Source of the DNA: a virus
Reading direction: 5' to 3' (one strand)
IMG/VR virus record: IMGVR_UViG_3300047470_000212
Span: 43,081-107,080 of that record
Length of the DNA: 64,000 bases
Part shown: positions 24,504-33,670 of the stretch, piece by piece
Position numbering within the stretch: the first letter of the stretch is position 1
How the letters are laid out: each line of letters starts with the position of its first letter
Translations under genes and position numbers: made by a program
Notes under the pieces: generated by a model
Databases searched by the model: none
What the model was told of the DNA's origin: nothing
The model's input: the letters and a program-made list of their open reading frames with translations, nothing else

Positions 24504-25641
24504 TGATATCCTCCAGAAGACTCGACTCCCAGAACTGCCGATTTCTCAGGACAGCCGGGACGGTGTCGAATTTGAAACGCTTGTTCGCGTCGCTTCGAAA
24601 TGTTACCGAGTAAGGTTGGTCTCTTTCTGCATCGACGGTTGTGGTGAACACCCATCCCGAGTTGCTCTTGTCCCGGTTGATGATGTGTTTGGTGCCGGTA
24701 ACCATCCATCGACCCGTGCGATCTGAGGAAATGGAGTTCCCTGTGACAGCGACCAGAGATCCCGGGACGATCTTTGCCGTCCCATACAGCGTGGCCTGCA
24801 TGGTGATCCAGCCACGGGAAGCCAGCGTGCGGGCCTCCATAAGGGCCTGCGCGTCCGCGTAGTTGTCGACGGCCCTGGCGGTCGATATGGAATTGAGGAA
24901 TGCAGACGCCCCGGTATTCGACGAAGACGAAGCCTTGATCACCCGCCCGGTCTTCGCGTCCAGTCCGGAAATGCTGCTGGTGCCCGTCGTCCCGTTCTCG
25001 CGGGGAACCATGGTGCCCGTCAGGATCGACATCTCCCGCAAGGTGTCCATAACCCCGGGCTGCTGATTCTTGGAGAACACAGGGATGTTCTGCGCGTTCT
25101 GCCCCACAAGGAGAATGCGCGGGTCGAGGAAGTAGAGCGTCGTCCCCTCCACCCAGAAACGGAATCCGACTTCGTGCGCCAGGTCCTGGAGGAGTTTGAA
25201 ATCGCTCTGCCCGCTCTGCGCCCAGTAGGTAAGGCGCCGAGAGGACGGGGAGATGACTGTGCGCAGCCCGTTCTGTCGGCCCACCTGGCGGGCGATGGAG
25301 GTGGGGCTGACGTTCTTCCAGGACCGGGTCCGCTGGATGTTCAGCGGGAGGGTGGTGCCGATACACACGTACCGCGTGGTGACCGTCTGGGCACCGCCGC
25401 TGGCCAGGACGCTGGAGTGGTGCACGTAGCCGTACCAGCGGACCATGTCGTTGGGGCTGCGGCCGTAGTCGAGAACCACCGGAGCCAGCTCGGGGTAGGC
25501 CGAGCTGTTGGCGCTGGTCGTGACGTCCACGAGCGCCATGGAGTGCACGCCGTATCCCTCGCGGACTTCGACGCGCTTGATGAGGTTGTTGATGCGGTTG
25601 CCGGAGATGGTCAGGTTGGTTACTGGCGTCGACTCAGGCAT
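24493..25641 (-). CDS. Baseplate hub protein, gpD/gp27-like
   Basis: The protein has 382 residues. The pattern DFKLLQDLAHEVGFRFWVEGTTLYFLDPR is the signature of late-control gpD/VgrG hub proteins. NVSPTSIARQVGRQNGLRT precedes it. The ATG at 25641 overlaps the LysM-like gene stop by 8 bases; the longer frame is not favoured. It holds the spike encoded just downstream. Confidence 0.82.
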   Translation of the reverse strand: MPESTPVTNLTISGNRINNLIKRVEVREGYGVHSMALVDVTTSANSSAYPELAPVVLDYGRSPNDMVRWYGYVHHSSVLASGGAQTVTTRYVCIGTTLPLNIQRTRSWKNVSPTSIARQVGRQNGLRTVISPSSRRLTYWAQSGQSDFKLLQDLAHEVGFRFWVEGTTLYFLDPRILLVGQNAQNIPVFSKNQQPGVMDTLREMSILTGTMVPRENGTTGTSSISGLDAKTGRVIKASSSSNTGASAFLNSISTARAVDNYADAQALMEARTLASRGWITMQATLYGTAKIVPGSLVAVTGNSISSDRTGRWMVTGTKHIINRDKSNSGWVFTTTVDAERDQPYSVTFRSDANKRFKFDTVPAVLRNRQFWESSLLEDINVG

Positions 25642-25906
25642 TCGGGATCCTGACAATCTGGCCCGGCGTAAGGACCGTCCAGTCCAAGATCTCGGGATTG
25701 GCGTCGGCGATGTGCCACCACATCCGGGCGTCGCCGAAGTACTGCACGGCGAGCAGGTCGATACGGTCGGAGCCGTTCAACTGGTGGTAGGTGAAGTTGA
25801 ATGCCCACTCCCGCTGCTGGGATGGCACGAGGGTGAGGTTCGTCCCGCGTCCGGAGGCGACCAGCGTGAGCGTGGATTCTGCATACCGGGAAGTAGCGGA
25901 GATCAT
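25634..25906 (-). CDS. LysM-like tail protein X (baseplate/tube linker)
   Basis: A 90-residue protein. The ending (FGDARMWWHIADANPEILDWTVLTPGQIVRIPNA in outline) is the LysM-like fold of gpX/gp53 proteins that clamp tube and hub. It sits directly between the CIS-tube-like gene and the hub gene. Confidence 0.8.
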   Translation of the reverse strand: MISATSRYAESTLTLVASGRGTNLTLVPSQQREWAFNFTYHQLNGSDRIDLLAVQYFGDARMWWHIADANPEILDWTVLTPGQIVRIPNA

Positions 25907-26661
25907 CGTCCGGCCTTTCCGTTCGCGCCCTTGGCGAATTCGTCCGGCGTCAGTCCGGCCGGGAGCCTGCCGAAGGACACGAACTCCCCGCCGCCCTTTG
26001 GCTTCGGAAGCAACTGCATGGTGATGCCGACTTGGCAGCGGGACGGGATCATCTGCTGGGTCCAGTGGGTGTACTGGATTTCCAGGTCCTGGATGACCCC
26101 GTAGTAGTTCAGGGTGTCGCCGACGATGAGGTAGACCGGGACGTAGAGCATGGGTCCGGCCGCATCGAAACTGAACTGACCCTTTCGGAAGGACTTCGTG
26201 GAGTCGCCCTTGGCGTCCTCCCCCTCACCGGTTACCGCTACCGACGCGGAAATACCGGTGATCTTGTAGAGCAGGGAGATGTCCCAGCCCACGCCGAGAG
26301 CAGGCACGAATACGTTCTCGGCGCCGGACACCCGGGAGGAGTCCCACATCTCGTAGGTGCGGTCGAACAGCAGGTTGAACTGGACCGTCTGCTGCAACGG
26401 CATCAGGAAGTCCTTTGCCGTCACGTCGTTCGGGTTCAGTGCGTTGTCGTCTGCCTGGACCGCCGAGTTCACGGAGTGGGAAACGTTCAGGACGCTTGGG
26501 TTGTAGAGGAAGTTGCACCGGTAGCGCACTCCGTCGACCGGCTTTTCCTGGATGATGAAGCCACGGCTCAACTTCTTCCCGCCGCCCACAAGGGACTGGA
26601 GGCCGGGGAGTTTCGTTATCCGTGGGTCGAAGGAGCCGTTGTCCTGGATCCGCGTAGCCAT
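25903..26661 (-). CDS. Tube-end/baseplate protein resembling contractile injection system tube proteins
   Basis: The protein has 252 residues. The start (FIIQEKPVDGVRYRCNFLYNPSVLNVSHSV in outline) matches the N-terminal pattern of CIS tube-initiator proteins of the Afp7/Pvc7 type (x-F-x-F/Y-N-P-S-x-L). A beta-rich core and a disordered tail follow. Its ATG overlaps the 28-codon micro-ORF stop. The assignment is from pattern and neighbours. Confidence 0.6.
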   Translation of the reverse strand: MATRIQDNGSFDPRITKLPGLQSLVGGGKKLSRGFIIQEKPVDGVRYRCNFLYNPSVLNVSHSVNSAVQADDNALNPNDVTAKDFLMPLQQTVQFNLLFDRTYEMWDSSRVSGAENVFVPALGVGWDISLLYKITGISASVAVTGEGEDAKGDSTKSFRKGQFSFDAAGPMLYVPVYLIVGDTLNYYGVIQDLEIQYTHWTQQMIPSRCQVGITMQLLPKPKGGGEFVSFGRLPAGLTPDEFAKGANGKAGR

Positions 26662-26747
26662 CAGACACCCACCGCAAAGTCGAAGCGGCGAGTGTTCCGG
26701 AGGCGGGGCCCAGGGCCCCAGGTATGAAGTCGGTCAGTGAAAGCCAT
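26661..26747 (-). CDS. 28-residue micro-ORF carrying the CTTCATAC motif
   Basis: The frame starts MAFTDRLHTWGPGPRLRNTR and is basic. Its ATG overlaps the tape-measure stop (TAATG), and its TGA overlaps the ATG of the next baseplate gene (TGATG). It therefore fills the gap exactly, as at 6892 and 11687. It may be a coupler or a micropeptide. Confidence 0.5.
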   Translation of the reverse strand: MAFTDRLHTWGPGPRLRNTRRFDFAVGV

Positions 26748-29740
26748 TAGTTACCTGCCGCGATGAGATTGATCCGGTTGTCCTCGGCGATGGCCTGCAT
26801 GAACTGCTGGGCTGCATCCCGGGCCGAGCGCTGGTCCATGACGCCCTGTACCTGCACGGTGATCGCACCGGTGTGGAAGTTCAGGGTGGGCGAGGCGCCC
26901 TTGGTATGAAGCCCGCCGACGCTGGCCATGGCGTTGTTCCCGGCCAGGACGTTACGGATGGCCTCGGCCTGGTAGGCGGGGATGATCATCTCGCCCTTGT
27001 GGATGCGTGCCGTCTGGTCGACGTCCACGTTGGTCGAGCCGACCGCGTATCCCTTGTAGCCACCGCCGTTGTTCATGCTCTTGATGCCGGGGGTATTTCC
27101 CAGCGAGCCGTAGCGGGAGTCCGCGTAACGCACACCAGCGATGATGTTGTCGACCGGGTTCCAAATGTCTTTATGGCCCTTGATCGAGTAGTGATTGAAC
27201 GTCGAATCGATGGTCTGCATAATGCCCTTGGACGGGTGACCGGCCTTGGCATTGCTGTCCGTCAGGTTGATGGCTCGGGGGTTACCACCGGACTCGTGCA
27301 TGATCATCGTGTTGACGATCCGCTCGTTGGCCTTCGAGTCCTGCTTGATGATTCCGAGCGCAGACTTGATCCACTTCGCGACGTTCCCCTTCGGCATAGG
27401 GCCGGTAGGAACGCCGTTGTCGCTCTTCTCCTTCTTGTCCCCGGCACCTCCGCTGGAGCCGACGCTCGCCGAACCGATGGCGGAGATACCGGCCGCGATG
27501 GCGTCGGCCTCCTCGGTGGACCCGTAACTGCCGACGTCCCCGCCGAAGCCCATGGTGGACAGGCGGTTGTCGGAGGAACCGGCGGTGTCGGTGCTGTCGT
27601 CGGACGGGTCGCCCATGTTGCCGACCGAGCCCAGGATCCGGCGTGCGTTGGTGAACTCGCTTGGCCGGTAGGAGCGGACGCGGACCACGGCGCCCGTGTG
27701 CGGCGCCTCGATGATCTTGCCGTTGCCTATGCACATCACGACGTGATGGGCGGGGTTCCCGTTGAAGAGAAGGTCGCCTGCACGGACCTCGGAGAGTTTC
27801 ACTGCCGAGCCGGTCTTCTGCTGCTGCGCAGCCGTGCGGGGAATCGACACACCGATCTGCCGGAACGAGTACTGAAGCAGGCCGGAGCAGTCGAAGCCCT
27901 TGGGAGTACTGCCACCCCACACGTACTTCACGCCGAGGTACTTCATGGCGACCTTGATGACCGCAGCGGCCGTCTTGCCTGCGCCCTGCGTACCGGTGGC
28001 CTTCGACCCGGACTTACCCGAGCCTCCCGTGGCGGCCGAGGCGTTGCTCTCCCCGGCGCCACCGAAGATGCCGATACCGGCGCCGATCGCACCACCGACC
28101 ACAGCACCGACACCGGTACCGATGACCGGGACGATGGAACCGATCGCAGCACCGGTCAGTGCACCCGTGGCGGTGTCCACGCCGACATGGCCCCACTTGT
28201 TGCCAGTCGAGCCCTTCTTGCTGACCTTGTCGACCAACTGACCACCGAAGTGGTGCGTGCCCAACGCGGCCAGACCGAAGCCACCTGCCGCGCCCAGGGC
28301 GGCACCGGACAGGTCCAGCGCTCCGGCCGCAGTGGCGGAACCTATTGCGCCTCGGGCGGCACCCAGGATGCCTCCCCCACTACTTCCGCCCATGCCAGCG
28401 AGACGGCCCACGCTGGCCAGGCCACGCGCAGCGCCGTAGGCGCCGATACCGCTGCCGATGCTGGAGCCCAGCAGGGAGCCAGCGCCACCACCCCAGCCCA
28501 GGAGTGTGTCCGCGCCAGACGACTTGAGAACGCTCTGGAGCGCGGTGGAGAACTTGTCCAGGTAGTCCGTAGCGGTCTTGAGACCTTCGGTGAACGCGTC
28601 GTTGGTGTTCACGTCTTGGTTTCGCAGGGTGCCCGCACGAGTCATCAGGGTGTTGGCCGACGAACCGCCGATACCCATCTTCCCGAGCGCGCTCTGAGCG
28701 GCGTTCTTCTTCTCCTGCGTGGAGCCGCTGTCGCGCTGGTTGGCGAGGCTGGTGTACGTCTGCGCGGAGCCTCCGTGGATCTGCGCGAGCATCATGCCCT
28801 TGAGTTCACCCTTGACCAGTTGCAGGGTGTTCGCGTCCAGGCCCCAGGAGTTCAACGACTGGTTCAGACCCGAGCCCGGGTCGTCGAGGGTCGCCGACAA
28901 CTGTGCGTTCGACTTGACCCGCTTGAGTTCCGGGAACCGCTGGAAGATCTGCTGGGCGATCTGGCGAGGGCTCTGCTTCTGGCCGCTCTTGATCGTCTGA
29001 ATGCCCATGCCGCGCAGCGTGTTGTACGTCGGCGCACTCCACGCGGCGACTGTGCCCTGGGCTCGCTGCGCCTCGGTCATGCCCGGGTTCATGTACCCCG
29101 AGGTGCCCTTGACGTAGTTCCAGTTCGTGTTGAAGTTCGCAGAGCCGGGCGACATGCCCACCTGCGAAATCGTGCCGTAGGCCTGCCCGGCATCCTGGGT
29201 GGACGCGGCGGTGAAGTTGTTCTTGAAGGCCTGGTCCCGCAGGGTGTGCCAGGACTGAGACGAGTACTGCGCCGCCTGGTAGGCGGTCGTCTGCATCAGG
29301 ACCTGGTCGGGCAACTGCTTCTGGCCCCAGGCGACAGCAGCGGTGAGACCACCCTTGAGGGTGTGCGGGCTCCTCCGGCCACCGTTGTTGGCTGCGCCAC
29401 CGCCCTGACGGGTAGTGCCCGAGCCACCGGATCCGCCGGAACTACCGGAGCCGCCGTTGTTGGCCGCACCGCCGCCCTGCGAGCCGTTGTTGGAGAAGCG
29501 GACGCCGCCACCGTTGCCGGTGCCACCGTTCCGCGACATGTGGTAGTTGCTGGTGCCGTTCCATACGTCACCGAGCGCCATACCGAGGCCTCGGCTGCGG
29601 GACATCTGCCCGACACCGGAACTCACACCCTGGAGACCCCTGTTGAGGTCCGTCACGGTACGCGCGAGGGCAGAGATCGCGTCCTGGGCCTTGTTCCATC
29701 CCAAGAGCGGTCCCTGCCCCGCCACAGTACTCTCAGCCAT
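26747..29740 (-). CDS. Tape measure protein with NlpC/P60 and lytic transglycosylase domains
   Basis: The protein has 997 residues. The N-terminal part is Gly/Ser/Asn-rich. Residues ~100-400 are helical, and ~420-580 are a Gly/Ala-rich membrane-like stretch. Residues ~585-710 are NlpC/P60: YVWGGSTPKGFDCSGLLQYS (Cys), HHVVMCIG (His). Residues ~790-905 are an SLT-like domain: MIMHESGGNPRAIN (catalytic Glu) and SKGIMQTIDSTFNHYS. The C-terminus has the KGEMIIPAYQAEAIRN ending common in actinophage tape measures. It sets tail length and cuts peptidoglycan on entry. CTTCATAC lies near the end (GGLHTKGA). Confidence 0.9.
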   Translation of the reverse strand: MAESTVAGQGPLLGWNKAQDAISALARTVTDLNRGLQGVSSGVGQMSRSRGLGMALGDVWNGTSNYHMSRNGGTGNGGGVRFSNNGSQGGGAANNGGSGSSGGSGGSGTTRQGGGAANNGGRRSPHTLKGGLTAAVAWGQKQLPDQVLMQTTAYQAAQYSSQSWHTLRDQAFKNNFTAASTQDAGQAYGTISQVGMSPGSANFNTNWNYVKGTSGYMNPGMTEAQRAQGTVAAWSAPTYNTLRGMGIQTIKSGQKQSPRQIAQQIFQRFPELKRVKSNAQLSATLDDPGSGLNQSLNSWGLDANTLQLVKGELKGMMLAQIHGGSAQTYTSLANQRDSGSTQEKKNAAQSALGKMGIGGSSANTLMTRAGTLRNQDVNTNDAFTEGLKTATDYLDKFSTALQSVLKSSGADTLLGWGGGAGSLLGSSIGSGIGAYGAARGLASVGRLAGMGGSSGGGILGAARGAIGSATAAGALDLSGAALGAAGGFGLAALGTHHFGGQLVDKVSKKGSTGNKWGHVGVDTATGALTGAAIGSIVPVIGTGVGAVVGGAIGAGIGIFGGAGESNASAATGGSGKSGSKATGTQGAGKTAAAVIKVAMKYLGVKYVWGGSTPKGFDCSGLLQYSFRQIGVSIPRTAAQQQKTGSAVKLSEVRAGDLLFNGNPAHHVVMCIGNGKIIEAPHTGAVVRVRSYRPSEFTNARRILGSVGNMGDPSDDSTDTAGSSDNRLSTMGFGGDVGSYGSTEEADAIAAGISAIGSASVGSSGGAGDKKEKSDNGVPTGPMPKGNVAKWIKSALGIIKQDSKANERIVNTMIMHESGGNPRAINLTDSNAKAGHPSKGIMQTIDSTFNHYSIKGHKDIWNPVDNIIAGVRYADSRYGSLGNTPGIKSMNNGGGYKGYAVGSTNVDVDQTARIHKGEMIIPAYQAEAIRNVLAGNNAMASVGGLHTKGASPTLNFHTGAITVQVQGVMDQRSARDAAQQFMQAIAEDNRINLIAAGN

Positions 29741-29917
29741 TTTCTGCCTCAGCCATTCGCCTATGTCGCTGCGCCTTGAACCACTTCACCCAGTGAAGAC
29801 GCTCGCGCACGGTCAACCGGCGAATCTCGCTGAGGCTCCATGCCGGACTTAGTTCAACTAGTTGCTCGTATTCAAAGTACGTGTCGTGGTAATTACAGGC
29901 CCTGAAACAGATCCCCC
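29733..29917 (-). CDS. Frameshift extension of the tail assembly chaperone (gpT-like part)
   Basis: The second reading frame encodes about 59 residues (CNYHDTYFEYEQLVELSPAW...LTVRERLHWVKWFKAQRHRR in outline) but has no well-placed start. It overlaps the end of the upstream gene in the +1 frame. A run of five G (29913-29917) lets a Gly tRNA on GGG slip forward one base to GGG and then read ATC. This would give a fusion of about 340 residues, as in the G/GT chaperones of other tailed phages. It ends just inside the tape measure start. Confidence 0.6.
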
Positions 29918-30756
29918 GCACTGATAAAGAGGGGGACCTCCTTTCCACACACATCGTGTGTGAACTTGACATCATTGTACTGAGGGCCAGGTTGCTTTTC
30001 CTCAATCGCGTCGAGGATGCGCTTCCGGTCGATGATGCCCATGGAACGCGCGAACTCGGGATTACCGGTGACGGCATTCTCGGAGCCGTCTGCCTCCACC
30101 ACGGAAATGAGGCAGCGCGAAAGCAGGAGGGTGTTCTGCTCGGACTCGGTGGTGCGCTCGACAACGGCGAGGATCGCGTCCTGGTCGGAGCCGACGGGCA
30201 GCCGGACGAAAGCCTTCCGGCCCCGGCGGAGTTCGACTTCGAAGATGCGCTGGGACGGGTCGTCCAGGCGCCGGACGGGGATCTCGTCGAGGGTGACGGA
30301 GAGACGGAACTCCTCGCCGCAGTGCGGGCAGGAGAAGCGCTCCCACACGATCTCGTCGCCGTAGGTAGCGCGCCGGATCTCCATCAGCAGCGCGTCGCGG
30401 TCGCCGAGCAGGAGGTTGCCCAGGAGAGCGGGGCCTGCCTTCTCGTCGCCCACCGAGATGGTGCCGGAGGTGAGCAGGGTGGAGATGAACTTGGCGATGC
30501 CGCCCTGGCGGGCCTTGGTGATGGCCTCTTCGTCCGCGCCGGTCAGTTCTCGTACCTCGGCGTCGTAACGAGTGCTGGCGAAGTCGTTGCCCAGAACATA
30601 GCCGCCCGGCAGGCTGAAATTGCCACCTGCCGGGAAGGCTATGTCGGGCTTCTTGACCTCGGTACCCTCGGAGAGCAAAGCCGCAATGGCAGAGTTTGCT
30701 GCACCAGGGTTCGCAAGGGGGTTGGAGTACCCCTCGGTATGAAGGTCGTTAGCCAC
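29893..30756 (-). CDS. Tail assembly chaperone (gpG-like), zinc-finger bearing
   Basis: The protein has 287 residues. It includes a CPHCGEEF zinc-knuckle-like pair (residues ~143-147) and a later Cys, resembling the T4-baseplate/tail-chaperone family found before tape measure genes in myophages. The GTG start at 30756 follows TAGGAGCACAACCA. The N-terminus reads MANDLHTEGY, with the CTTCATAC motif at codons 5-7. A +1 shift near codon 281 would append the downstream frame. Confidence 0.7.
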   Translation of the reverse strand: MANDLHTEGYSNPLANPGAANSAIAALLSEGTEVKKPDIAFPAGGNFSLPGGYVLGNDFASTRYDAEVRELTGADEEAITKARQGGIAKFISTLLTSGTISVGDEKAGPALLGNLLLGDRDALLMEIRRATYGDEIVWERFSCPHCGEEFRLSVTLDEIPVRRLDDPSQRIFEVELRRGRKAFVRLPVGSDQDAILAVVERTTESEQNTLLLSRCLISVVEADGSENAVTGNPEFARSMGIIDRKRILDAIEEKQPGPQYNDVKFTHDVCGKEVPLFISAGDLFQGL

Positions 30757-30792
30757 TGGTTGTGCTCCTAGTCGAGTTTCGGGAATCCGCTA

Positions 30793-31344
30793 TTAGAAAC
30801 TAACGGAAGAGGAGCCAGTACTGTTAGCCAACTTGAACTCGAAACCCTCATGGGCGAGGGTCATCTGCTGGACGATGATCGCGTTGGCACCCGCGTCCAG
30901 GTCGGAGAAGGCCACTGCCGTCGGCCACGCGTTGTAGACGCGGAATGCCGCCTTGGCGGGAGTGGAGCCGGAAGTCACCGGGTGGTCGAGCACCTTGATG
31001 TCGACCATGTGCCGGAATTCCGCACCGGCCTTTCCGTTGCCGGTGCCCTGGAGGACAGTGAACAACTGCCGCATCCAGTCCATCATCTGGCTGTCGCCGA
31101 CCGCGAGGCCCTTGGACAGCGTGATGGGGGCGAAGTCGCTCTGCCCTGGCATTTTCTGGGTCGTAGTGTTCATTCCGCCCTCACGGTACGGAATCACCTC
31201 AGTCGTTACGTTCAGCCCCGAAACGGACATGAAGCCCATGCGGGCGAAGCCCTTGATGCCGGGGTGCTGGATCTGCACCTGGAACTTGAAGTTCCTCAAG
31301 GGATCGGTGGCGATGTGCCCGATGGTGGGCGAAGTCGTAGCCAT
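30793..31344 (-). CDS. Tail tube protein (T4 gp19-like)
   Basis: A 183-residue protein. PLRNFKFQVQIQ...GFMSVSGLNVTTEVIPYREGG and the C-terminal VQQMTLAHEGFEF strand are characteristic of gp19-type tube proteins. It is encoded immediately after the sheath gene, as in most myoviruses. It polymerises as the inner tube. Confidence 0.93.
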   Translation of the reverse strand: MATTSPTIGHIATDPLRNFKFQVQIQHPGIKGFARMGFMSVSGLNVTTEVIPYREGGMNTTTQKMPGQSDFAPITLSKGLAVGDSQMMDWMRQLFTVLQGTGNGKAGAEFRHMVDIKVLDHPVTSGSTPAKAAFRVYNAWPTAVAFSDLDAGANAIIVQQMTLAHEGFEFKLANSTGSSSVSF

Positions 31345-31358
31345 CAGTGGGTTACCTC

Positions 31359-32903
31359 TCAGGAAGTGGTCGTGCTGTCGTTGACGGTGGCCCCGCCGCT
31401 GGACTGACCGATCTCGATGACGATGAACTCGGCAGGGGTCTGAAGAGCGACACCGACGGAGATGTTCACCGCACCGTTCGCCACCGACGCGGGGGTGTTG
31501 TTGGTCGAGTCGCAGACGACGAAGAACGACTGGTCCGGAGTGGATCCGGCCAGCACGCCGGTCTGCATCAGCGTCAGCAGGTACTGCGAGATGACGGCGT
31601 TGACCTGGTCCCACAGGATCTGGTCGTTGGGCTCGAACACCGCGAAGCGGGTGGCGTCGAGGATGCCCTTCTTGATCAGCATCAGCGACCGGCGAACGGA
31701 GACGTAACGGTCCGGCATGCCGAGGCTCAGCGTGCGAGCCCCGTAGATGACGAAGCCGGTGCCCGGCATGGACTTGAGCACGTTGACGCCCGCCACGTTC
31801 AGCGTGTCCTGGTCGGCGTTGGAGAACCGGAACTGCACATCGAGCACGCCCTTGAGGACCGTGTCGATACCGGCCGGGGGCTTCTGCACACCGCGCGAGG
31901 CGTCGGTGCGGCTGTACTGACCGAGGACCGCGCCGCCAGGAGGCAGCAGACGGGCCGAGCCGGACGACGAGGTGGCCGGGTCGTTGACGATCAGCCACGG
32001 CCCGTAGATCGCCGCGTACGAGGACGCACGGATCGCCGAGCCGCCCGAGGACATGCCCTGGAGGCTCAGTGCGTACGAGTGCGCGTTGTCGGCGCTGGTG
32101 GCCTTCTGGCCGTCCACGACGACGAAGACCGTGCCCTGCCCTTCGGCCCACGTGATGATGGGGTTCAGGACGGTGGAGGAGGTGACACCGGGAACGTTCA
32201 GGACCAGGTTCTCCTCGACGACCTCCAGCCGCTGGGCAGCGGTGGCCAAGTCAGCCGCAGCCACGCCGTCCGAACCGCCCGCCAGTGGGACGCCCGCCTG
32301 GAGCACCGGGGCGTGGTTGGCCGCCCACGCGGTCTGAAGCAGGCTCTCGACCTGAATGAACGCGGAGCCCGTGACCGGGGAGTTGATCAGGGCCGTCGCG
32401 TTGCGGGAGTCGGCAGGGTCCAGGGAGACGTCGGTGAAGCGCTCCTTGAGGAACGCAGCCGTGGCGCCGCCCACGTAGACGTACAGGTCGAACCGACCGG
32501 CGCCGGAGGAGGCCGCCGTGACGTCGAGGTAAACGCCGTTGCCCCACCCGCCCGGGGATATCGCCTTGACCTTGAGGGTGTCCTTCGCGGTCGTCTCGGT
32601 GTCCTGAAGGGTGACGGACGCCGTGACCGCGTCGGAGGCGGCAGCGCGCACGATGTAGGCGCTGTTGCCACCGTTGTTGAAGAACTGGTAGACGGCGAAC
32701 GGGAGCATGTCCGAGGTGTCGCCGAAGCCGCCGTAGGTGGCGACGTACTGCGAGAAGGACGAGACCAGCGTCGGGGCGAGCGGGCCGCCCTGCTTGGACG
32801 TGCCGACGAAGGCCGCGACGGACTCGCCGGGAGTCGTTGCGGTCTGCGCGAGCGGGGTCAGCGTCTCGTTGATGTAGACACCAGGCCGCTTGTAGACAGT
32901 CAT
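31359..32903 (-). CDS. Contractile tail sheath protein
   Basis: The protein has 514 residues. The start MTVYKRPGVYINETLTPLAQ, the VAAFVGTSKQGGPL strand and the C-terminal QVNAVISQYLLTLMQTGVLAG ... INISVGVALQTPAEFIVIEIGQ strands (in outline) are typical of phage sheath subunits. It defines the phage as a myovirus. The length is normal. Confidence 0.95.
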   Translation of the reverse strand: MTVYKRPGVYINETLTPLAQTATTPGESVAAFVGTSKQGGPLAPTLVSSFSQYVATYGGFGDTSDMLPFAVYQFFNNGGNSAYIVRAAASDAVTASVTLQDTETTAKDTLKVKAISPGGWGNGVYLDVTAASSGAGRFDLYVYVGGATAAFLKERFTDVSLDPADSRNATALINSPVTGSAFIQVESLLQTAWAANHAPVLQAGVPLAGGSDGVAAADLATAAQRLEVVEENLVLNVPGVTSSTVLNPIITWAEGQGTVFVVVDGQKATSADNAHSYALSLQGMSSGGSAIRASSYAAIYGPWLIVNDPATSSSGSARLLPPGGAVLGQYSRTDASRGVQKPPAGIDTVLKGVLDVQFRFSNADQDTLNVAGVNVLKSMPGTGFVIYGARTLSLGMPDRYVSVRRSLMLIKKGILDATRFAVFEPNDQILWDQVNAVISQYLLTLMQTGVLAGSTPDQSFFVVCDSTNNTPASVANGAVNISVGVALQTPAEFIVIEIGQSSGGATVNDSTTTS

Positions 32904-32943
32904 CTGTTATCTCCTGTTAGGGGTTATTTCCTGGGGCTCCGAA

Positions 32944-33594
32944 TTACTGATCCGGTGTCTGTGGTGCGGTTACGTCTTCCAGGTAGTACTCGAAGTCCAG
33001 TGCCACGGTCTGTGCCTTCACGTACTGCAAGGCCGTTGCCGGAAGCATTTCGCTGGAAACAGAGATCAGGTATTCGCGGCGGAACAGCCGCTTTCCGTCC
33101 TCGTCTCGGGTGTCGACCAGCTCGGGCCCCCCAAGCAGATCCAGTCGGCGCACCGTTCCGTCTTCGGGAATCGCGAGGAATCCGAAGCGGGAAGGAATCC
33201 GGTCGTGCTGGGCAAGGGCCGCAGCAAGCGCCATGTCGTGCCAGTAGGTGCGGGAGAAGACGACAATCCGGTACCGCAGGTCGTACGGGATGGGGTACTC
33301 GACGATGTACGGGGACTTGGTGACGTCGTACGACGGGGAGTCCGGGTTCCACCACGGCTCGGAGCCCTCGGGTGCGTACGGGAGCCGTACCTGACCTCGG
33401 TGCTCGCGCTCGTCGGCCTTGTCGATCCCCGCGTGCTCGATGACGATCAGGGGGAACGTCTGCTTGGCCATCTCGCTTTCCGGCACGCGATAGCGCACCG
33501 GGACATCACGGCCATCCGGTGCGTTCACGTCAGTGACGGTGAGGCCCTGGAGTTTCGCCTTTACGGCGCGGTCCTCATTAATGAGCCATGGCAA
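32944..33594 (-). CDS. Neck/tail terminator-like protein
   Basis: A 216-residue protein with an N-terminal domain rich in Asp, Arg and Pro, then alternating strands (YRIVVFSRTYWHDMALAAALAQHD). Its position between the neck genes and the sheath fits a tail terminator/completion role, but no diagnostic motif is seen. The TTG start at 33594 is chosen because AGAGG lies 6 bases upstream, partly in a hairpin (33603-33650). Confidence 0.5.
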   Translation of the reverse strand: MPWLINEDRAVKAKLQGLTVTDVNAPDGRDVPVRYRVPESEMAKQTFPLIVIEHAGIDKADEREHRGQVRLPYAPEGSEPWWNPDSPSYDVTKSPYIVEYPIPYDLRYRIVVFSRTYWHDMALAAALAQHDRIPSRFGFLAIPEDGTVRRLDLLGGPELVDTRDEDGKRLFRREYLISVSSEMLPATALQYVKAQTVALDFEYYLEDVTAPQTPDQ

Positions 33595-33602
33595 AGCGGG
33601 CC

Positions 33603-33650
33603 TCTTGAGATCTCGGAAAGCGGAAGTCCTCCGGCATTCAGGATCTCAAG
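33603..33650 (-). promoter_or_regulatory. Hairpin just upstream of a TTG start
   Basis: CTTGAGATC and GATCTCAAG are complementary and flank ~28 bases in the gap between two neck genes. In the minus-strand RNA the stem ends at the AGAGG ribosome site of the gene starting at 33594. It may tune its translation. Confidence 0.45.
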
Positions 33651-33670
33651 AAGCCCGTCGAAGTTTGTAG

